Positions 1 through 8,631 of a stretch of DNA of 64,000 bases are shown one piece after another. The notes beneath the pieces are model-generated. The model saw only the letters and a program-made list of their open reading frames with translations. It was not told where the DNA came from and ran no database searches. Position numbers and translations under genes: made by a program. The stretch spans positions 1,054,001-1,118,000 of the forward strand of contig CP090854.1 in the NCBI GenBank assembly GCA_041879425.1, written 5' to 3'. Source of the stretch: Vibrio pomeroyi (GTDB lineage Bacteria; Pseudomonadota; Gammaproteobacteria; Enterobacterales; Vibrionaceae). The first letter of the stretch is position 1; each line of letters begins with the position of its first letter.

Positions 1-234
1 ACGAAGCGTTTCGTTTATGTTATTGACGAAGATAACAAAGCGACTCGTACCGAAGTTTTCCTTGGCGCACGTATCGATAACGAAGTTGTGATCGAAAAGG
101 GCATCGAGATTGGCCAGAAAATCGTTGTGCAAGGCATTGTGAATATGCGTGACGGTGTGTTGGTTCAAGAGCTCGCTGTTAATCGCCCTGCGGATGCCGC
201 AAGCGATAAAAAAGCACAAGAAGGTGCTAACTAA
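1..234 (+). CDS. RND efflux periplasmic adaptor (membrane fusion protein), C-terminal fragment
   Basis: This open frame runs in from the left edge and ends in a TAA that shares its last base with the next ATG (TAATG), so the two genes are translationally coupled. The visible 77 residues match the C-terminal membrane-proximal domain of RND adaptors: a strand giving FVYVIDEDNKA, then VFLGARIDNEVVIEKGIEIGQ with the typical 'G..G..VV' pattern, then a charged tail. Such adaptors bridge the inner-membrane pump to a TolC-type channel. Only the end is present, so the lipobox or signal and the hairpin cannot be assessed. Confidence 0.85.
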   Translation, partial: TKRFVYVIDEDNKATRTEVFLGARIDNEVVIEKGIEIGQKIVVQGIVNMRDGVLVQELAVNRPADAASDKKAQEGAN

Positions 235-3200
235 TGTTGTTATCTGATGTTTCTGTAAAGAGACCAGTAGCGGCTGTCGTATTGAGCCTGCTATTGGTTG
301 TGTTTGGTATTGTCTCTTTCAATAAGCTCGCCGTGCGTGAGATGCCAGATATTGAAAGCCCAGTGGTTTCGATCAGTACTCGTTACGAGGGTGCATCGGC
401 TACCATCATTGAAAGCCAAATAACCTCCAATCTTGAAGACCAGTTATCCGGTATCAGTGGTATCGATGAGATCGAATCCACGACGCGTAACGGTATGTCG
501 CGTATCACGATTACTTTCGAACTGGGTTACGACCTTAATACAGGTGTCAGTGATGTTCGTGATGCGGTAGCTCGTGCGCAGCGTTCTTTGCCTGATGAAG
601 CCGACGATCCGATTGTTTATAAGAACAACGGTAGCGGTGAAGCATCGGTTTATATCAACCTAAGTTCAACCGAGATGGACCGAACGCAGTTAACTGACTA
701 CACCGAGCGTGTGTTGATTGACCGCTTTAGTTTGATCTCAGGCGTGAGCTCAGTGGATATCTCGGGTGGCTTGTACAAAGTAATGTACGTGAAGCTGAAA
801 CCTGCTCTGATGGCTGGACGTGGTGTGACTGCGTCGGACATTACTGCAGCGCTGAACAGTGAGAACATTGAAAGCCCGGGTGGTGAAGTACGTAACGATG
901 CGATCGTGATGTCGGTTCGTACTGCGCGTTCTTATGCTGAAGCTAAAGATTTCGAATACCTCGTTGTAAAACGTGCTTCTGATAACACACCTATTTACTT
1001 GAAAGATGTAGCGGATGTTTACATCGGTGCCGAGAACGAAAACTCGACCTTTAAGAGTGACGGCGTTGTTAACGTAAGTATGGGTATTGTGCCTCAATCA
1101 GATGCAAACCCACTTGAGGTGGCTGACTTAGTCCATAAAGAAGTCGAAGCGATTCAGAAATTCCTGCCTGACGGTACGCGTTTGGCTGTTGATTATGACT
1201 CAACGGTCTTTATCGATCGTTCTATCTCAGAGGTATACAGCACACTCTTTATTACGGGTGGCTTGGTTATCCTTGTGCTTTACGTCTTTATTGGTCAAGC
1301 CCGTGCAACGTTGATCCCAGCAGTAACGGTTCCTGTATCTTTGATCTCGTCGTTTATCGCAGCATACTACTTTGGTTTCTCTATTAACCTGATTACCTTG
1401 ATGGCTCTTATCCTATCTATCGGTTTGGTTGTAGATGACGCCATCGTAGTAGTAGAGAATATTTTCCACCATATTGAGCGCGGCGAATCGCCATTGCTTG
1501 CCGCTTATAAAGGTACCCGTGAAGTAGGCTTTGCGGTAATCGCAACGACGCTTGTATTGGTAATGGTATTCCTACCAATCTCGTTCATGGATGGCATGGT
1601 AGGCCTTCTGTTTACTGAGTTCTCGGTATTGTTGGCGATGTCGGTGATCTTCTCGTCTGTCGTGGCATTAACGTTAACGCCAGTTCTAGGCAGTAAGATC
1701 CTAAAAGCGAATGTGAAACCTAACCGCTTCAACTTATTCATTGAGCGCGTGTTCGGCAAGCTTGAAAAAGGTTACAGAGCGGTATTGCGCCGTGCTCTAA
1801 ACTGGCGTTGGGCAGCTCCAATCATCATTATCGCATGTATGGGCGGTAGTTATGGTTTGATGCAACAAGTGCCTTCGCAACTGACTCCACAAGAAGACCG
1901 TGGTGTTATCTTTGCGTTCGTTCGTGGTGCTGATGCAACCAGTTATAACCGTATGTCTGCCAACATGGACATCGTTGAAGAGCGCCTAATGCCGTTACTT
2001 GGTCAAGGTTTCTTGAAATCATTCAGCATTCAATCACCAGCATTTGGTGGTAATGCGGGTGACCAAACAGGCTTCGTTATCATGATCCTAGAAGACTGGG
2101 ACGAACGTGATGTGACGGCGCAAGAAGCCTTGAACGAAGTTCGTAAATCGTTGAATGGTATTCCTGATGTGCGTGTATTCCCGTTCATGCCTGGCTTCAA
2201 AGGTGGTTCAAGTGAGCCAGTCCAATTCGTACTTGGTGGTTCTGATTACTCTGAACTTCAGAAGTGGGCAGAGCTCTTAAAGCAAGCGGCTGAAGACTCT
2301 CCAATGATGGAAGGCGCGGACATCGATTACTCTGAGAAAACACCAGAGCTATTGGTTACTGTAGACAAGCAGCGTGCTGCAGAGTTAGGTGTGAGTGTTT
2401 CTGATATTTCAGACACCTTGGAAATCATGCTGGGCGGCCGCAGTGAAACCACTTTCGTTGACCGTGGTGAAGAGTACGATGTTTACCTGCGTGGTGATGA
2501 GAACAGCTTCAACAACGCGAACGATTTAAGCCAAATCTACATGCGGACTCAATCTGGCGAATTAGTTACGCTTGATACACTGACGCACATTGAAGAAGTG
2601 GCATCATCGATTCGTTTGTCGCACTACAATAAGCAAAAGTCGGTGACCATCAAAGCGAACCTAATGGAAGGTTACACGCTGGGTGATGCGCTAGATTTCC
2701 TTGATGAACAAGCGATCGAGCAACTGCCGGGTGATATCTCAGTGAGCTACTCTGGTGAGTCTAAAGACTTCAAAGAGAACCAATCGAGCATCTTAGTAGT
2801 GTTTGCGTTAGCAATGTTGGTGGCGTACTTGGTACTTGCGGCGCAGTTTGAGAGCTTCATTAACCCGCTGGTGGTGATGTTCACCGTACCGATGGGTATC
2901 TTTGGTGGTTTCTTAGGCTTGGTGCTGATGAGTCAAGGTCTCAACGTATACAGCCAGATCGGTATGATCATGTTGATCGGCATGGTAACCAAAAACGGTA
3001 TCTTGATCGTAGAGTTTGCTAACCAACTGCGTGACCGTGGTATCGAGTTTGAAAAGGCGATCATTGATGCTTCGGCTCGACGTTTACGTCCAATCATGAT
3101 GACAGCATTTACTACGCTAGCAGGCGCAATCCCATTGATTACCTCAACGGGTGCGGGCTATGAAAGCCGAGTGGCGGTGGGTACGGTTATCTTCTTCGGT

Positions 3201-3347
3201 ATGGGCTTTGCGACTTTGGTTACTCTGTTCGTAATCCCAGCGATGTATCGATTGATTTCTGGTACAACACGTTCTCCGGGTCACGTAGAAGCGCTTCTAA
3301 ACAAAGAGCTAAGCCATGACAACGTGGGCAGAACCAGCCACGGTTAA
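234..3347 (+). CDS. RND multidrug efflux pump, inner-membrane permease
   Basis: The 1,037-residue protein has the length and layout of AcrB/MexB-type proton-driven drug exporters, with an N-terminal membrane helix, a large periplasmic porter loop, a bundle of helices, a second loop and a second bundle. The proton-relay residues are visible: the Asp pair D401/D402 in GLVVDDAIVVVENI (AcrB D407/D408) and K920 in MVTKNGILIVEF (AcrB K940). It is coupled to the upstream adaptor. No outer-membrane channel gene follows, so TolC is presumably shared. It resembles the Vibrio VexH/MexW-like branch, but I do not assign a symbol. Substrates cannot be read from the sequence. Confidence 0.95.
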   Translation: MLLSDVSVKRPVAAVVLSLLLVVFGIVSFNKLAVREMPDIESPVVSISTRYEGASATIIESQITSNLEDQLSGISGIDEIESTTRNGMSRITITFELGYDLNTGVSDVRDAVARAQRSLPDEADDPIVYKNNGSGEASVYINLSSTEMDRTQLTDYTERVLIDRFSLISGVSSVDISGGLYKVMYVKLKPALMAGRGVTASDITAALNSENIESPGGEVRNDAIVMSVRTARSYAEAKDFEYLVVKRASDNTPIYLKDVADVYIGAENENSTFKSDGVVNVSMGIVPQSDANPLEVADLVHKEVEAIQKFLPDGTRLAVDYDSTVFIDRSISEVYSTLFITGGLVILVLYVFIGQARATLIPAVTVPVSLISSFIAAYYFGFSINLITLMALILSIGLVVDDAIVVVENIFHHIERGESPLLAAYKGTREVGFAVIATTLVLVMVFLPISFMDGMVGLLFTEFSVLLAMSVIFSSVVALTLTPVLGSKILKANVKPNRFNLFIERVFGKLEKGYRAVLRRALNWRWAAPIIIIACMGGSYGLMQQVPSQLTPQEDRGVIFAFVRGADATSYNRMSANMDIVEERLMPLLGQGFLKSFSIQSPAFGGNAGDQTGFVIMILEDWDERDVTAQEALNEVRKSLNGIPDVRVFPFMPGFKGGSSEPVQFVLGGSDYSELQKWAELLKQAAEDSPMMEGADIDYSEKTPELLVTVDKQRAAELGVSVSDISDTLEIMLGGRSETTFVDRGEEYDVYLRGDENSFNNANDLSQIYMRTQSGELVTLDTLTHIEEVASSIRLSHYNKQKSVTIKANLMEGYTLGDALDFLDEQAIEQLPGDISVSYSGESKDFKENQSSILVVFALAMLVAYLVLAAQFESFINPLVVMFTVPMGIFGGFLGLVLMSQGLNVYSQIGMIMLIGMVTKNGILIVEFANQLRDRGIEFEKAIIDASARRLRPIMMTAFTTLAGAIPLITSTGAGYESRVAVGTVIFFGMGFATLVTLFVIPAMYRLISGTTRSPGHVEALLNKELSHDNVGRTSHG

Positions 3348-3390
3348 TCTAATTGCCTAGTAACGCTGATTAGCAGCAACACTAATTAAT

Positions 3391-3425
3391 AAAGCCCGAC
3401 AACTTACTCGTTGTCGGGCTTTTTG
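3391..3425 (+). terminator. Rho-independent terminator of the RND operon
   Basis: A 10-bp perfect stem (AGCCCGACAA / TTGTCGGGCT) with an 8-nt loop is followed by a T-run. It lies 45 bp past the pump stop codon and before the convergent DsbA-like gene. An A-run precedes the stem, so it could also act on the opposite strand. Confidence 0.9.
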
Positions 3426-3472
3426 TTGCTTATGAGATATAAGTTTAGAAAGACAAGCTTATCTATTGAACC

Positions 3473-4066
3473 CTATAAGTCGCTAAGGTATTGAAGGGTT
3501 TCAAGCAGTTCATCCATTGAGCGATGACCTCTCAAGTTCACCATGTAGCGGCCGTTTACGATGAAAGTCGGAATGCTAGCAATGGCGGTTTGTTCTGTTT
3601 TCGTTGCTGCGTCTTCCATCAACTTAGCCCATTGTTGCTGTTGGCTTTCCGTCATATCTTCTAGCTTCACAAGCTTATGCTTTTTGAAGAAGGTATTGAT
3701 GTCGGTGGGTTGGAGTGGGCTCTTGGTTTGAACCATCAAAAACAGTTCATTGAGCACATCATGAGATAAGTTCGGCTGTTGAACCAATACCGCGTAGTAA
3801 AGGCTGGCCGCTTGTTGTGTCGATTCATTAAAAATAACGTGAGTACGATGCAATGTTAGTTCGCCAGAAGCTTCTTTATCTTTGAGTAGCTCAGTCATCT
3901 GCCAACAAGGTGTGCAGGTTAATGAGAAAAACTTGTCTATCTGATGGTCTGTTGAATAAGGATTCTCTAGAAGTGTGTATTGCTCGCCTTCAGTAGGAGA
4001 TGCATAAGTGACTGAGCTAAAAATGATAGATGCTAATAAGAAAACTACGGCTTGAAATCGTTTCAT
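3473..4066 (-). CDS. DsbA-family periplasmic thiol:disulfide oxidoreductase
   Basis: The 197-residue protein has a signal peptide (MKRF, then a hydrophobic stretch ending near TYA at residue 22) and a thioredoxin-like active site C51-T-P-C54 in FFSLTCTPCW. The cis-proline loop is IASIPTF (P166), with an intervening helical insertion. Length and order match DsbA. The CTPC dipeptide differs from DsbA's CPHC, and redox behaviour is tuned by this pair, so it is more likely an accessory or substrate-restricted thiol oxidase than the main DsbA. It is transcribed alone, convergent with the RND pump and divergent from the DUF1244 gene. Confidence 0.85.
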   Translation of the reverse strand: MKRFQAVVFLLASIIFSSVTYASPTEGEQYTLLENPYSTDHQIDKFFSLTCTPCWQMTELLKDKEASGELTLHRTHVIFNESTQQAASLYYAVLVQQPNLSHDVLNELFLMVQTKSPLQPTDINTFFKKHKLVKLEDMTESQQQQWAKLMEDAATKTEQTAIASIPTFIVNGRYMVNLRGHRSMDELLETLQYLSDL

Positions 4067-4155
4067 GGGAGTTCCGGTTTATCGGTGTAGTGACAAAAAA
4101 TGCCCATCACACAAGGTGCAATAGGCTTGGTATTGGTTTATTGATGAATGTTTTG

Positions 4156-4197
4156 AAAAGCCTGCGTTTGCTCCTAGCGAAATGCGGGCTTTTTTTG
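4156..4197 (+). terminator. Strong hairpin with T-run between two divergent genes
   Basis: The stem AAAGCCTGCGTTT / AAATGCGGGCTTT (two wobble pairs) can extend inward through GCT/AGC, and T7 follows on the plus strand. The leading bases also give a T-rich tail on the minus strand. It sits between the divergent dsbA-like and DUF1244 starts, where no annotated transcript would end. It may therefore close a short unannotated RNA starting around 4070-4150, or attenuate one of the two leaders. Confidence 0.6.
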
Positions 4198-4252
4198 TAT
4201 AACAATGTCTGCTCAACACATTAAAAAATGAAAACTATTAAGGGACACCAAA

Positions 4253-4573
4253 GTGGCTGAATTTAAATACAAAGATCTTTCTCAAGAAGAACAAGACAAG
4301 CTGGATGCAGCAACCTTTCGTCGCCTGTTAGCACACCTAGACAACAACAAAGACGTACAAAACATCGACCTGATGATCTTGGCTGGCTTCTGCCGTAACT
4401 GCTTCAGTAAATGGTACAAAGCGGAAGCTGAGCAAAAAGGACTAGATCTTGATATCGATGACGCTCGTGAGCGTGTATACGGCATGAGTTACGATGAGTG
4501 GAAACAAAACCATCAACCAAAAGCAACACCAGAACAACTGGCAGCTTTTGAAGCGAAGCAAAAACCAGAATAA
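4253..4573 (+). CDS. DUF1244 family small protein
   Basis: The 106-residue protein starts with GTG, and AGGGA lies 7 nt upstream. The centre carries the family signature FCRNCFSKWY followed by ARERVYGMSYDEWK, matching the DUF1244 family of small, mainly helical proteins found across Proteobacteria; the paired cysteines suggest a metal site. The C-terminal 20 residues are a polar extension. The function of the family is not established. Its original terminator was split by the IS element immediately downstream. Confidence 0.85.
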   Translation: MAEFKYKDLSQEEQDKLDAATFRRLLAHLDNNKDVQNIDLMILAGFCRNCFSKWYKAEAEQKGLDLDIDDARERVYGMSYDEWKQNHQPKATPEQLAAFEAKQKPE

Positions 4574-4610
4574 TTTCGTGTTATTGGTAACCGATGACAC
4601 ACAAAAAGAG

Positions 4611-4621
4611 CCCATAAAGGG
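4611..4621 (+). repeat. Left target-site duplication of the IS4-family element
   Basis: CCCATAAAGGG is found here and again at 6057-6067 directly outside the element's inverted repeats. An 11-bp duplication is in the range used by IS4-family elements. The duplicated sequence is itself the loop and inner stem of a former terminator hairpin. Confidence 0.93.
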
Positions 4622-4639
4622 TAATGCCGATCAGTTAAG
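4622..4639 (+). repeat. Left terminal inverted repeat (IRL) of the IS
   Basis: Eighteen bases, TAATGCCGATCAGTTAAG, pair with 6039-6056 with two adjacent mismatches (GA versus AG). Confidence 0.9.
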
Positions 4640-4680
4640 AAATTTGTGAGATCATTTGACCGATCCTCAAAAGGCTTCAG

Positions 4681-4715
4681 AATCCGATATTAGGAAACTA
4701 ATATCGGATTTTTTT
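4681..4715 (+). terminator. Perfect intrinsic terminator inside the left end of the IS
   Basis: A 13-bp perfect stem (AATCCGATATTAG / CTAATATCGGATT) is capped by a GAAA tetraloop and followed by T5 plus the Ts of the stem. It lies between IRL and the ATG at 4716. Transcripts entering from the DUF1244 side should stop here. The 3' arm also contains the only weak Shine-Dalgarno-like bases (CGGA) for that ATG. IS10 and IS50 use comparable fold-back hairpins against read-through activation. Confidence 0.85.
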
Positions 4716-6047
4716 ATGTCTTTAGAAAGCCAACTTGCCAATACTTTTCAGTCATGTAATACCTTTCACCACTTTGAAAAATACTCTGAAATTCTTAGTC
4801 CAGAGCTTATCCAGCAGGGTTTTGAGCAAGCTGGCGTCGCAACCGTTAGAAGAAGACGGTTACCTTTGGAGGCTGTACTTTGGTCCGTTGTTGGAATGAG
4901 TCTCTTTCGTCAACAATCTGTTTGGGATATCGCTAACCAACTCGATTTTGTTCTGCCAGACAAACAGCGCTTTGTTGCCCCAAGTGCTGTTGTTCAAGCG
5001 AGACAGAGATTAGGCGAAGAAGGTGTTAAGCAAGTCTTTAAGAAGATGGCTGCGCATAGCTATCAATCGTCTAACTTCGAAACTTGGTGTGGACTAAACC
5101 TTCTATCCGTCGATGGTGTCGTTTGGAGAACGACAGATACACCTGAAAATCATCAAGAGTTTAAAGCACAAAGCAATCAATCATCTGAGAATATTTACCC
5201 TAAGGTACGTATGGTTTGCTTGATGGAGCTTACAAGTCATCAACTAATCGATAGTACATTCTCTGACTATCGCACCAGCGAAATGCGCCTTGCAGAAGAA
5301 CTCATTGAACAAACCCCCGATCATTCGTTGACTATTTTTGACAAAGGATACTACTCTCTAGGGCTACTTAATCGCTGGAATAAGGTAGGCAAAGAAAGGC
5401 ATTGGATGCTCCCTGTGAAAAAAGACTTCCAGTATGAAGTCGTTCATAAATACAGTCAGAGTGACGCTATCGTTGATATAAAAACGACACATCAGGCAAG
5501 AAAGAAGTTCAGTGATCTCCCTGAGACAATAGAAGCAAGGTTAGTGTCGAAAATTATCAAAGGAAAGACATATCAGGTGCTTACATCAATGCGTGATGGG
5601 TTGCGCTTTCCTGGTGAAGACATCGTAGAGCTTTATCGCTATCGTTGGGAAATCGAATTAGGCTATCGGGAAATGAAGCAAACCTTGCTTGATAGTGAGT
5701 ATACATTACGAAGTAAGCGCCCAGATATGGTCAAGCAGGAGCTCTGGGGGATTTTGCTCGCCTATAACCTTATAAGACAAGTTATGACAAAGGCTGCGAT
5801 TAAGTTAGATAGCGTCTGGCCAAATCAATTAAGCTTTACGAGTAGTGCTATGGCTGTGACTCAATACTTCGCGGCTTTACCTTTAACGAGTCCTGGAAAA
5901 CTTCCTAAACATTATGAAGTCTTACTCAAGCAAATATCCATGTTTACCCTGCCACCTCGAAGAGAAGATAGAAGTTACCCTCGTTGGGTGAAACTGAAAC
6001 CCAAAAAATATGCAACGAACAGAAAAAATGCCAGTCAGCTTAACTGA
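4716..6047 (+). CDS. IS4-family DDE transposase
   Basis: The protein is 443 residues from this ATG. A longer frame from TTG 4656 would add 20 residues encoded through the terminator hairpin, which makes the ATG more likely. The DDE catalytic core is visible: the first Asp in [13 protein letters not shown], the second in TIFDKGYYS, and the Glu within the IS4 Y-R-E-K signature [15 protein letters not shown]. The C-terminus ends in basic residues. The stop codon lies in a palindrome (ATGCCAGTCAG/CTGACTGGCAT) that overlaps the right inverted repeat. The frame is intact. Confidence 0.93.
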   Translation: MSLESQLANTFQSCNTFHHFEKYSEILSPELIQQGFEQAGVATVRRRRLPLEAVLWSVVGMSLFRQQSVWDIANQLDFVLPDKQRFVAPSAVVQARQRLGEEGVKQVFKKMAAHSYQSSNFETWCGLNLLSVDGVVWRTTDTPENHQEFKAQSNQSSENIYPKVRMVCLMELTSHQLIDSTFSDYRTSEMRLAEELIEQTPDHSLTIFDKGYYSLGLLNRWNKVGKERHWMLPVKKDFQYEVVHKYSQSDAIVDIKTTHQARKKFSDLPETIEARLVSKIIKGKTYQVLTSMRDGLRFPGEDIVELYRYRWEIELGYREMKQTLLDSEYTLRSKRPDMVKQELWGILLAYNLIRQVMTKAAIKLDSVWPNQLSFTSSAMAVTQYFAALPLTSPGKLPKHYEVLLKQISMFTLPPRREDRSYPRWVKLKPKKYATNRKNASQLN

Positions 6048-6056
6048 CTGGCATTA
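6039..6056 (+). repeat. Right terminal inverted repeat (IRR) of the IS
   Basis: This is the inverted copy of 4622-4639 (16 of 18 matching). It overlaps the end of the transposase gene and forms part of an 11-bp-stem palindrome at 6029-6055. Confidence 0.9.
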
Positions 6057-6067
6057 CCCATAAAGGG
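6057..6067 (+). repeat. Right target-site duplication of the IS
   Basis: Second copy of CCCATAAAGGG. It is followed directly by CTCTTTT, the displaced 3' arm of the terminator interrupted by the insertion. Confidence 0.93.
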
Positions 6068-6104
6068 CTCTTTTCTATTTTGGTACGGGTGCTTCTTCTC
6101 GGGC

Positions 6105-7172
6105 TTACGCTAGCTCACCGGTTTGAGAGAAAGCTTCCAACTTCGCTGCGTAAGGTTGTAGGTCACCAATGTTGTTGTTCACCCACTCGTCATTGAAGTA
6201 AGTGTCTAGGTAACGCTCGCCGCTATCACAAAGCAAAGTCACGATAGAGCCTTTCTCACCGCGCGCTTTCATCTCGCTTGCCAGTTGAAGCACACCGTAC
6301 ATGTTGGTACCCGTAGATGCGCCAACCTTGCGGCCAAGAATGTCAGATAACCAATGTGTGGTAGCGATGCTTGCTGCATCTGGAATCTTACGCATTTCGT
6401 CAACCACACCAGGGATGAAGCTTGGTTCTGCTCGTGGGCGACCAATGCCTTCAATCTTGCTGAATGTGTTGCCTTTCACGTTCGTATTACCCGTTTTGAA
6501 GTACTCATGGAATACTGAGTTCTCAGGGTCGACAACACAAAGCTTAGTCTCATGCTGTTGGTAACGAATAAAACGGCCGATCGTTGCTGAAGTACCACCC
6601 GTACCCGGGCTCATTACTACCCAAGTTGGAACCGGGTGATCTTCCATCTGCATTTGATTGAAAATCGAGTTCGCGATGTTGTTGTTACCACGCCAGTCTG
6701 TTGCGCGTTCAGCGTAAGTAAATTGATCCATGTAATGGCCATTAAGCTCCGTCGCTAAACGGCGAGACTCGTCGTAAATTTCATCTGAACGGTCAACAAG
6801 GTGTGCTTGGCCGCCGTAGAATTCAATCTGCTCAATCTTTTTCTTCGCTGTGCATTTTGGCATTACCGCAATAAATGGAAGACCAAGTAGACGAGCAAAG
6901 TACGCTTCAGACACAGCCGTGCTGCCAGATGAAGATTCAATGATCGTTGTTTCTGGGCCAACCCAACCGTTACAGATAGCGTATAAGAACAGAGAACGCG
7001 CCAAACGGTGCTTCAAAGAGCCTGTTGGGTGTGTGCTTTCATCTTTAAGGTAGATATCAATGCCTTCGATGCTTGGAAGGTCTAGTTTGATAAGGTGCGT
7101 ATCCGCTGAGCGTTGGTAGTCGGCTTCAATTTTACGAATCGCGTTGTTAATCCATTGATGGTCAGTGCACAT
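6105..7172 (-). CDS. PLP-dependent cysteine synthase/desulfhydrase-family enzyme
   Basis: The 355-residue fold-type II PLP enzyme has its Schiff-base lysine K54 in HPTGSLKHR, the substrate loop [10 protein letters not shown] near residues 79-88, and the phosphate-binding loop [12 protein letters not shown] near 190-200. It belongs to the cysteine synthase/cystathionine beta-synthase family, in a branch annotated in vibrios only as 'PLP-dependent cysteine synthase family'. It is divergent from a DecR-type regulator, and DecR controls cysteine detoxification in E. coli. I therefore infer an L-cysteine desulfhydrase role rather than cysteine synthesis. Its natural downstream terminator is the one split by the IS. 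Confidence 0.85.
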   Translation of the reverse strand: MCTDHQWINNAIRKIEADYQRSADTHLIKLDLPSIEGIDIYLKDESTHPTGSLKHRLARSLFLYAICNGWVGPETTIIESSSGSTAVSEAYFARLLGLPFIAVMPKCTAKKKIEQIEFYGGQAHLVDRSDEIYDESRRLATELNGHYMDQFTYAERATDWRGNNNIANSIFNQMQMEDHPVPTWVVMSPGTGGTSATIGRFIRYQQHETKLCVVDPENSVFHEYFKTGNTNVKGNTFSKIEGIGRPRAEPSFIPGVVDEMRKIPDAASIATTHWLSDILGRKVGASTGTNMYGVLQLASEMKARGEKGSIVTLLCDSGERYLDTYFNDEWVNNNIGDLQPYAAKLEAFSQTGELA

Positions 7173-7301
7173 AAGCGTTCTCCTGATCTTGTGTAGGAAT
7201 TCTTTGTAATTGGTATGGTTATAATTTAGCTAGAACTGGAGAGAAAAACTTTGCCATATTTGCTTTATTTTGACTAAAATGTAGAAAATTATTCTATTTA
7301 A
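7173..7301. promoter_or_regulatory. Divergent promoter region between the cysteine enzyme and decR
   Basis: This 129-bp AT-rich gap must hold both promoters. An interrupted dyad AGAAAATTATTCT at about 7282-7294, just before the regulator gene, is a plausible Lrp-family operator in the position expected for autoregulation. The match is by eye and modest. Confidence 0.4.
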
Positions 7302-7775
7302 ATGCGATTTGGTGAAAGTGTGATAGATGCCGTAGATAAAAAAATATTAGGGTTGTTACAGGAAGACAGCACGCTGTCACTGAACGATATTTCTGAAGCA
7401 GTTAACCTCACGACAACGCCTTGCTGGAAAAGACTCAAGCGTCTTGAAGAGAACGGTATTATCGAAAAAAGGGTGGCGTTGCTGAACCCTGAGAAGTTAG
7501 ATCTTTCTTTTACCGCGTTCGTATTGGTTAAGACCAGTGATCATTCTCATGAGTGGTATGGGCGCTTTGTGAATACTGTGTCGGACTTTCCAGAAGTGAT
7601 GGAGTTCTATCGCATGGCCGGTGAGTATGATTATATGATGAAGGTGCAGGTTAAAGACATGAAGTGCTTTGATGACTTCTATAAGCGCTTAGTTAACAGC
7701 ATTGATGGGATTTCTAATGTGACCTCAACATTTGCTATGGAACCATTGAAATACACAACAGCGTTGCCACTATAA
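7302..7775 (+). CDS. decR: Lrp/AsnC-family regulator, DecR (CyuR/YbaO) type
   Basis: The 157-residue protein has an N-terminal helix-turn-helix ([20 protein letters not shown]) and a C-terminal RAM/ACT effector domain (from about 65). It is near-identical in pattern to E. coli DecR/YbaO, including [27 protein letters not shown] and the ending [11 protein letters not shown], which separates it from Lrp and AsnC. DecR senses cysteine and activates its breakdown. It is divergent from a PLP enzyme that fits the target role. GTG 7320 with GGTGA just upstream is a better start than ATG 7302, which lacks a ribosome site; E. coli DecR begins at the equivalent place. Confidence 0.88.
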   Translation: MRFGESVIDAVDKKILGLLQEDSTLSLNDISEAVNLTTTPCWKRLKRLEENGIIEKRVALLNPEKLDLSFTAFVLVKTSDHSHEWYGRFVNTVSDFPEVMEFYRMAGEYDYMMKVQVKDMKCFDDFYKRLVNSIDGISNVTSTFAMEPLKYTTALPL

Positions 7776-7846
7776 TTAGCCTTAGCACCAAGCTACATCT
7801 TGTCTCAGTTTAGACATCGCCTCTGCGATAAAGAAAAGGATTATTC

Positions 7847-8512
7847 ATGTTTTCAAAAGTCTCTACCGCTATCCAACTGGTGTTAGCTGTCTCCATTTTT
7901 TATTTGGGCTACACCATCTACTCGTTCACCAATAAAGTCGGTGAAATCGTCGACACCTATCCGCAGGTTATTGAAGACTTATCGGGCCTCACCAAAGGAT
8001 TAAAAGTCGAAGAGATGTTAGCGTTTGCTGAGCATGTCAGTGAATTGGCTCCTCAGGTATTAAACACGGTTGATGAAGTGAGAAAAACCATCGATCAAGT
8101 TAACCAAACCGTTTCGTCTGTTGATGGCAAAATTCCCGCGATTTTGGATGAAGTGAAAAACGTTCGCACCGAAGTTGAGCAGGTAAGAACAGAGGTTATC
8201 CCACCAACATTGACGGAATTGAAGCGCTATCGTGTCGATGTGATGCCACCAATGCTTGCGGAAAGTAAGTCTTACCGCGAACAAACTATCCCTGTTGTTG
8301 TGGCTGAATCTGAAATGCTGAGAGCCGAAGTGCCGGGTATCTTGGATCAAGCAAACCTACTAGCAGATAAGAGTAAAGCACTCGCTCAGGGCGCTGCCGA
8401 AGGTGCTGTGAAAGGGGTAGTGCTGTCACCATTCAACCTGCTTAGAGATGCGGGAGACGGCATTAAAACGCGAGTTCAAAGTGAATTCGAGCCTACGCTA
8501 GAAACTGAATAG
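7847..8512 (+). CDS. Membrane-anchored coiled-coil protein with 15-residue tandem repeats
   Basis: The 221-residue protein has one N-terminal hydrophobic segment (about 8-26) that anchors it in the inner membrane, and a long helical part predicted to face the periplasm. Residues about 108-165 hold consecutive 15-residue units: RTEVIPPTLTELKRY, RVDVMPPMLAESKSY, REQTIPVVVAESEML, RAEVPGILDQANLL. A glycine/alanine-rich patch (AQGAAEGAVKGVV) follows near the C-terminus. I do not recognise a named family. It is an independent transcription unit between decR and tesB. Confidence 0.7.
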   Translation: MFSKVSTAIQLVLAVSIFYLGYTIYSFTNKVGEIVDTYPQVIEDLSGLTKGLKVEEMLAFAEHVSELAPQVLNTVDEVRKTIDQVNQTVSSVDGKIPAILDEVKNVRTEVEQVRTEVIPPTLTELKRYRVDVMPPMLAESKSYREQTIPVVVAESEMLRAEVPGILDQANLLADKSKALAQGAAEGAVKGVVLSPFNLLRDAGDGIKTRVQSEFEPTLETE

Positions 8513-8552
8513 AACTATTGATTTTTGAACAACGGTTCTCCGTTGATGTTAG

Positions 8553-8586
8553 AAAAAAAGGGGCTAGGTATGATACCTAGCCCCTT
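8553..8586 (-). terminator. Bidirectional terminator between the coiled-coil gene and tesB
   Basis: A 13-bp stem (AAGGGGCTAGGTA / TACCTAGCCCCTT) has a 3-nt loop. On the minus strand it is followed by T7, serving tesB. On the plus strand the tail is only TTATTG, so termination of the coiled-coil gene is probably weaker. Confidence 0.85.
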
Positions 8587-8631
8587 ATTGTTTGGCGTGC
8601 GTGTGTTGTGTTTGTAAAAAAAGCCTACTGG

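Larger units (their letters stand above)
4622..6056 (+). mobile_element. Complete IS4-family insertion sequence, 1,435 bp
   Basis: Terminal inverted repeats of 18 bp, TAATGCCGATCAGTTAAG at the left and the complement of TAATGCCAGTCAGTTAAG at the right, match at 16 of 18 positions. They bound a single intact transposase gene and are flanked by an 11-bp direct repeat. The identical duplications and the open transposase frame point to a recent, potentially active insertion. It split the hairpin arms AAAAGAG (4604-4610) and CTCTTTT (6068-6074). I cannot name the exact ISfinder entry. Confidence 0.93.

Noticed and set aside
750..1097. 115-residue open frame on the minus strand inside the RND pump
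   Set aside because: It lies wholly antisense to a clearly conserved gene, has no ribosome site and is rich in Arg, His and Thr, as expected of a shadow frame.
4253..4573. YeaC/DUF1315 assignment for the 106-residue protein
   Set aside because: The CRNC...KWY and YGM-YDEW pattern fits DUF1244; YeaC has a different sequence and is shorter.
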